Below are positions 18,070-22,500 of a DNA stretch of 22,500 nt, piece after piece. Position numbers and translations under genes: made by a program. Source of the DNA: Cryptomeria japonica (taxonomy: Eukaryota; Streptophyta; Pinopsida; Cupressales; Cupressaceae); NCBI RefSeq assembly GCF_030272615.1, contig NW_026728910.1:367501-390000 (forward strand), given 5' to 3'. The first letter of the stretch is position 1, and each line of letters starts with the position of its first letter. The notes beneath the pieces are model-generated. The model made no database searches. It saw nothing but the letters and a program-made list of their open reading frames with translations, and was not told the origin of the DNA.

Positions 18070-18498
18070 CACCCACCCTGGCCAAGGTGGGTCACGGGGT
18101 GGGTCCTAGGGTGGGTAACGGGGTGGGTACTAAGGTGCGTGCCAAGGTGGGTCATAGGGTGGGTGCCAAGGTGGGCACCAGGGTGGGTGTGCACCAACCC
18201 TAGCCAGGGTAGGTCACGGGGTGGTTGTCGGGGTGGGCGTCAAGGAGCCAAGATGGGTGGCAAGTAGCCAAGTTGCGTGCCAAGGTGGGTGTCGGGGTGG
18301 GTGCCAAGGATCCAAGGTGGGTGCCAAGGAACCAAGGTGGGTGTCTGGGTGGGTGCCGAGGTGGGAGCCAGGGTGGGTCCCAAGGTGAGTGCAAAGGTGG
18401 GTGCCAGGGTCAAGGTGAGTGCCAATGTGGGTTCCAAGGTGCCAGGGTCAGGGTGAGTGCCAATGTGGGTTCAAAGGTGCTAAGTTGGGTGCGAGGTT

Positions 18499-18517
18499 GG
18501 GTGCGAGGGTGGGTGGG
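18499..18517 (+). other. G-quadruplex motif (copy of 10576-10594)
   Basis: Four GGG runs with loops of 5, 1 and 1 nt, unchanged from copy 1. Confidence 0.6.
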
Positions 18518-19323
18518 TGCCAAGGTGTGCTAGGTGGAAGCCCGGGTGGGTCGGCATCCCATGGGTGTCGAGTTGGGTGCCTGATGGGTGCTTCTTGTCA
18601 AGTTTTAGTCGCCGGGACTCATTTCGAGCCTTAGAGGTCGTTTCTTGTCCGGTTGCCCTGTCTTCGACCTGGGAACCCAATTTTGGTCCTCGGGTCCCAT
18701 TTTTTTTTGTCTCGCATCCCACTTTTGGCCTGTGGCCTTTTCGGGGTCGATTCTCGTTTTGGGCATCAGAGCATGTTTCTTCTCCTAAAACCCAATATTT
18801 GTTTATTAAGTCTCGGAACACATTTTTGTTCTCGTGGACCCATCATGGGTCTTGGAACGCATTTGTGGTCCTTGGGTCCCATTTTGCATCCCGAAACTTG
18901 TGTTTTGGTGCTTGATCCCTATTTTGGGTGCCCACCTTGCACCAAGTGCGCACCCGGGGCAAACCGAGCGCCTTGGTGCACCGGGGCAAGATCGAGCGTG
19001 CACCCGAGGCGCCCCGAACATGCACCAAGGTGCACTCGGCCCACATGTGAGCGCAGGTCGTTGCGCCCGAGGTGGTGTGTGGGCACCGCGTTGCAGACGG
19101 GACACTGCACGCACACGACGCCCCCTCCAGGTGCACGCACGTAGGCCGGGCCGGGTGCACACCCGACGCCCTAGCAAGGTGCGCGCACCCGGGCAGGGCT
19201 CACACTTGGCGAACGGGGCGCACTTCGCGAGGGAGGGTGTGCACCTCGACGGGGGTGGGTGGCCGGGGTGGATTCGCACGTGGGTCGCGGTTTGCTAAGT
19301 ACACACTGCGACAAGCTCATAAC

Positions 19324-19443
19324 GGGTGCGATCATACCAGCGTTAGTGCACCGGATCCCATCAGAACTCCGCAGTTAAGCGCGCTTGGGCCGGAGTAGTA
19401 CTGGGATGGGTGACCTCCCGGGAAGTCCCGGTGTTGCACCCTT
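19324..19443 (+). rRNA. 5S ribosomal RNA, copy 2
   Basis: Identical over its whole length to the gene at 11401, 7,923 bp away and in the same orientation. Box A, intermediate element and box C are intact, and the flanks I compared are also identical, including the weak TAAGTACA upstream. Both genes therefore look equally able to be expressed. Confidence 0.97.
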
Positions 19444-19454
19444 TTTTAGTTTTT
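19442..19454 (+). terminator. Polymerase III terminator of 5S copy 2
   Basis: T6 at 19442-19447 and T5 at 19450-19454, as in copy 1. Confidence 0.85.
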
Positions 19455-19867
19455 CGCCGGGCGTCGCAATGCTATTTGAATAAACCTTTTGCCCGTTTGC
19501 GTTCTCGTCGGGGCCGGGCCGGGCCGGGGTGCGCTGCCCGCACTACCGCGCGCGCGGGGGCGACACCGAGCGCGCACCCGAGGCGCCCCGAGCACACAGG
19601 CCACGGTGCAACCCGGGCGTTGTGCGCGCACCCCGGTGCGCCCGAGGTGCTGCGCGCGCACCCAGGTGAAATCGGTGTGCACCTCGGCCAGTGCGCGCTC
19701 GGTCGAGTCGCGCACGTTGGCCAAGGTGCACGGTGATGTTTCTTACTCTAAGGTTCCGCACCAGACGCCCGGGACAGGTGAGCGAAGCTGGGCGGGGCCG
19801 GGTGCGCGGCCGGGGCAGGTGCACGCAGCTGGAGAGAGCTTTGGAGCACACTTCGGAGCGCACCAAT

Positions 19868-22500
19868 GATGCGCTCCATTCAAAAGTTTCCTGAAAAGGC
19901 AAAAAAAGTTGAGATTATAGAATTTCCCACTTGAGAGATTGTAAAAAAAAAAAATTTAAAATGAAGGAAACGCGGGTGCCAAGGTGTGCGCAGCCCAGCC
20001 AAGGTGTGCGCACCAAGGCGCCCACCCTGGCGAAGGTGCACGCAAGGTGCGCACCCGAGGCAAACCGGACAATTAACCCAACTTTCGACTTCGCGCGCAC
20101 CTTGGAGCGCACTTCGGAGCGCTCCTTGGTGCGCACCAATCTTGGGCACCTCGGAGTGCACCATGGCGCCCACCAAGGTGCGCACCCGGGGCAAACCGAG
20201 CTCCGACTTCGTGCGCACCTTGGAGCGCACGAAAGGTGCGCACCATGGCGCCCACCAAGGTGCGCAGCCCAGCCAAGGCGTGCGCATCAAGGTGCGCACC
20301 CTGGCGAAGGTGCGCACCCGGGGCAAACCGAGCTCCGACTTCGTGCGCACCTTGGAGCGCACAAAAGGTGCGCAACCCAGCCAAGGTGTGCGCACCCCGG
20401 TCAAACCGAGCTCCGAATCGTGCGCACCAGAGGTGCACGCCATCGTGCGCACCTTGGAGCACACTTCGGAGCCCTCCTTGGTGCGCGCCGATGTTGCGCA
20501 CCTCGGAGCGCACCCGGGGAAAACAATGCAATTAACCCGACTTTCGACTTCGTCGGGCACCTCGGAGCGCTCTCGGGTTCGCACCTCGGAGCACACCGAG
20601 GTGCCCACCCTGGCGAAGGTGCACGCGAGGTGCGCACCCGGGGCAAACCGGGCTCCGACTTCGTGCACGCCGCACCTTGGAGCACACTTCGGAGCGCTCC
20701 TTGGTGCGCACCAGGGCGCGCAACCCAGCCGAGGTGCCCACCCCGGCGAAGGTGCACGCGAGGTGCGCACCCGGGGCAAACCGGGCTCCGACTTCGTGCA
20801 CGCCATGGTGCCCACCGCGGCGAAGGTGCACGCGAGGTGCGCACCCGGGGCAAACCGGGCTCCGACTTCGTGCACGCCGCACCTTGGAGCACACTTCGGA
20901 GCGCTCCTTGGTGCGCACCATGGTGCCCACCAGGGCGCGCAACCCCGCCGAAGGTGCACGCGAGGTGCGCACCCGGGGCAAACCGGGCTCCGACTTCGTG
21001 CACGCCGCACCTTGGAGCACACTTCGGAGCGCTCCTTGGTGCGCACCATGGTGCCCACCAGGGCGCGCAACCCCGCCGAAGGTGCACGCGAGGTGCGCAC
21101 CCGGGGCAAACCGGGCTCCGACTTCGTGCACGCCATGGTGCGCACCGCGGCGAAGGTGCGCACCCGGGGCAAACCGGGCTCCGACTTCGTGCACAGCCGC
21201 ACCTTGGAGCACACTTCGGAGCGCTCCTTGGTGCGCACCAGGGCGCGCAACCCAGCCGAGGTGCCCACCCCGGCGAAGGTGCACGCGAGGTGCGTACCCG
21301 GGGCAAACCGGGCTCCGACTTCGTGCACGCCGCACCTTGGAGCACACTTCGGAGCGCTCCTTGGTGCGCACCATGGTGCCCACCAGGCCGCGCAACCCAG
21401 CCAAGGTGTGCGCACCAAGGTGCACGCGAGGTGCGCACCCGGGGCAAACCGGGGTCCGACTTCGTGCACGCCGCACCTTGGAGCACACATCGGGGCGCTC
21501 CCGGGTTCGCACCGGCGTTGCGCACCGTGGTGGGCACCTCGGAGCACACCAAGGTGGGCAGCGAGGTGCGCACCTTTGATGCGATGCCTTCACTAATTTC
21601 CATAAAAGGCAAAAAAAAAACGAGATTTTAAAATTTCCGTTTTGAAAGATAGTGAGAAAAAGGGAATGCTGGTGCCATCTTGAGCCCGCCCTGGTGCGCA
21701 GCCCAGCCAAGGTGTGCGCACCAAGGTGCCCACCCTGGCGAAGGTGCGCGCCCGGGCAATTAACCCAACTTCCAACTTCGCGCGCGCCAGGGTGGGAGCG
21801 CACCCAACAACCGGGCCTGGGAAGAGCCAATGCGAGAAACCCCACCAAACGCTCTGACAAAAAAAGAGGGGGCGCTCCAGTAACCCCGCTTCGGAGCGCA
21901 CCCTGGGCAAACCCAGCCAAGGTGCCCACCCCGGCCAAGGTGCAGGCGAGGTGCGCACCCGGGGCAAACCGGGCTCCGACAACGTGCACGCCGCACCTTG
22001 GAGCACACTTCGTAGCGCTCCCGGGTGCGCACCTCAGAGCACACCAAGGTGGGCAGCGAGGTGCGCACCTTTGATGCGCTGCCTTCACTAATTTCCAGAA
22101 AAGGCAAAAAAAAAAGGAGATTTTAAAATTTCCGTTTTGAAAGATAGTGAAAAAAACGGAACGCGCGTGCCATCTTGAGCCCGCCCTGGTGCGCAGCCCA
22201 GGTAAGGTGCCCACCCTGGCAAAGGTGCGCACCCGGGCAATTAACCCTACTTCCGACTTCGTGCGCGCCAGGGTGGCAACCGGGCCTCGGAAGAGCCAAT
22301 GCGAGAAACCCCACCAAACGCTCCGACAAAAAAAGAGGCGGCGCTCCAATAACCCCGCTTCGGAGCGCAGCCGGGGCAAACCCAGCCAAGGTGCCCACCC
22401 CGACGAAGGTGCACGCGAGGTGCGCACCCGGGGCAAACCGGGCTCCGACAACGTGCACGCAGCACCTTGGAGCACACTTCGAAGCACTCCCGGGTGCCCA
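19868..22500. repeat. GGTGCGCACC/CGGGGCAAACCGGG repeat field within copy 2
   Basis: Counterpart of 11946-14651. It matches except for a 1-bp insertion near 20553, a 76-bp deletion at about 20597 and a 1-bp insertion near 21195. Because of these shifts the open frames differ from those in copy 1 (for example 566 codons here against 579 there, with different ends), which is further evidence against coding. Confidence 0.85.

Larger units (their letters stand above)
18070..22500. repeat. 7,923-bp higher-order repeat, copy 2 (cut by the window end)
   Basis: Corresponds to 10147-14651 of copy 1 and is still matching at the last base of the window, so its true end is unknown. It contains the same order: G-rich repeats (18070-18590), degenerate CATTTTGG repeats, 5S gene, GC-rich flank, A-rich islands. 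It lacks the truncated A-rich island present at 12688-12740 in copy 1. Confidence 0.93.

Overview
The window looks like plant nuclear ribosomal intergenic spacer (IGS). It carries two intact, identical 5S rRNA genes on the + strand (11401-11520 and 19324-19443) and 13 copies of a motif on the - strand that reads TATATAGGGG, the core of plant RNA polymerase I promoters. Almost everything else is tandem repeat. I see no protein-coding gene. From memory, the 5S sequence (start GGGTGCGATC, end GTTGCACCC, GC-rich variants) resembles gymnosperm 5S. With the very long spacer, a gymnosperm (or another early-diverging land plant) is my best guess. Neither 18S nor 26S lies in the window, so the IGS assignment rests on the promoter motif, the 5S genes and the repeat layout.

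Layout, left to right. 1-4079: about 21 tandem 188-bp repeats, downstream of all the promoters on the - strand and so probably in the 5' external transcribed spacer (ETS). 4080-4433: ETS leader with a 31-bp-arm hairpin. 4434-5396: three promoter modules 441-490 bp apart, each with the same kind of hairpin. 5397-5800: short 50/56-bp repeats. 5801-6960: 311-bp promoter repeats. 6961-7705: a homogenised 52-bp array. 7706-8710: 157-bp promoter repeats. 8711-8960: clustered GGTGCGCACC-like palindromes. 8941-10660: G-rich GGTGGGTGCC-type repeats with G-quadruplex motifs. 10661-11010: degenerate CATTTTGG repeats. 11011-11400: GC-rich 5S upstream region, then the 5S gene. 11521-18069: GC-rich GGTGCGCAC-type repeats with A-rich islands, including a tandem 2.35-kb duplication. 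18070-22500: start of a second copy of the whole 10147-18069 block, including the second 5S gene.

Working model (inference): 35S pre-rRNA is transcribed leftward from the leftmost promoter at about 4441 through the 188-bp array towards 18S beyond position 1. The 12 promoters to its right would be spacer promoters. The 5S genes are transcribed rightward by RNA polymerase III, opposite to the 35S direction. This would be the linked (L-type) 5S-35S arrangement known from some gymnosperms, Asteraceae, bryophytes and other early-diverging plants.

The long open frames here are by-products of stop-poor tandem repeats and were rejected as genes. The most interesting signals are the 13-fold promoter array, the covarying leader hairpins, the nested stems in every 188-bp unit, and the 7,923-bp higher-order repeat that carries the 5S gene.
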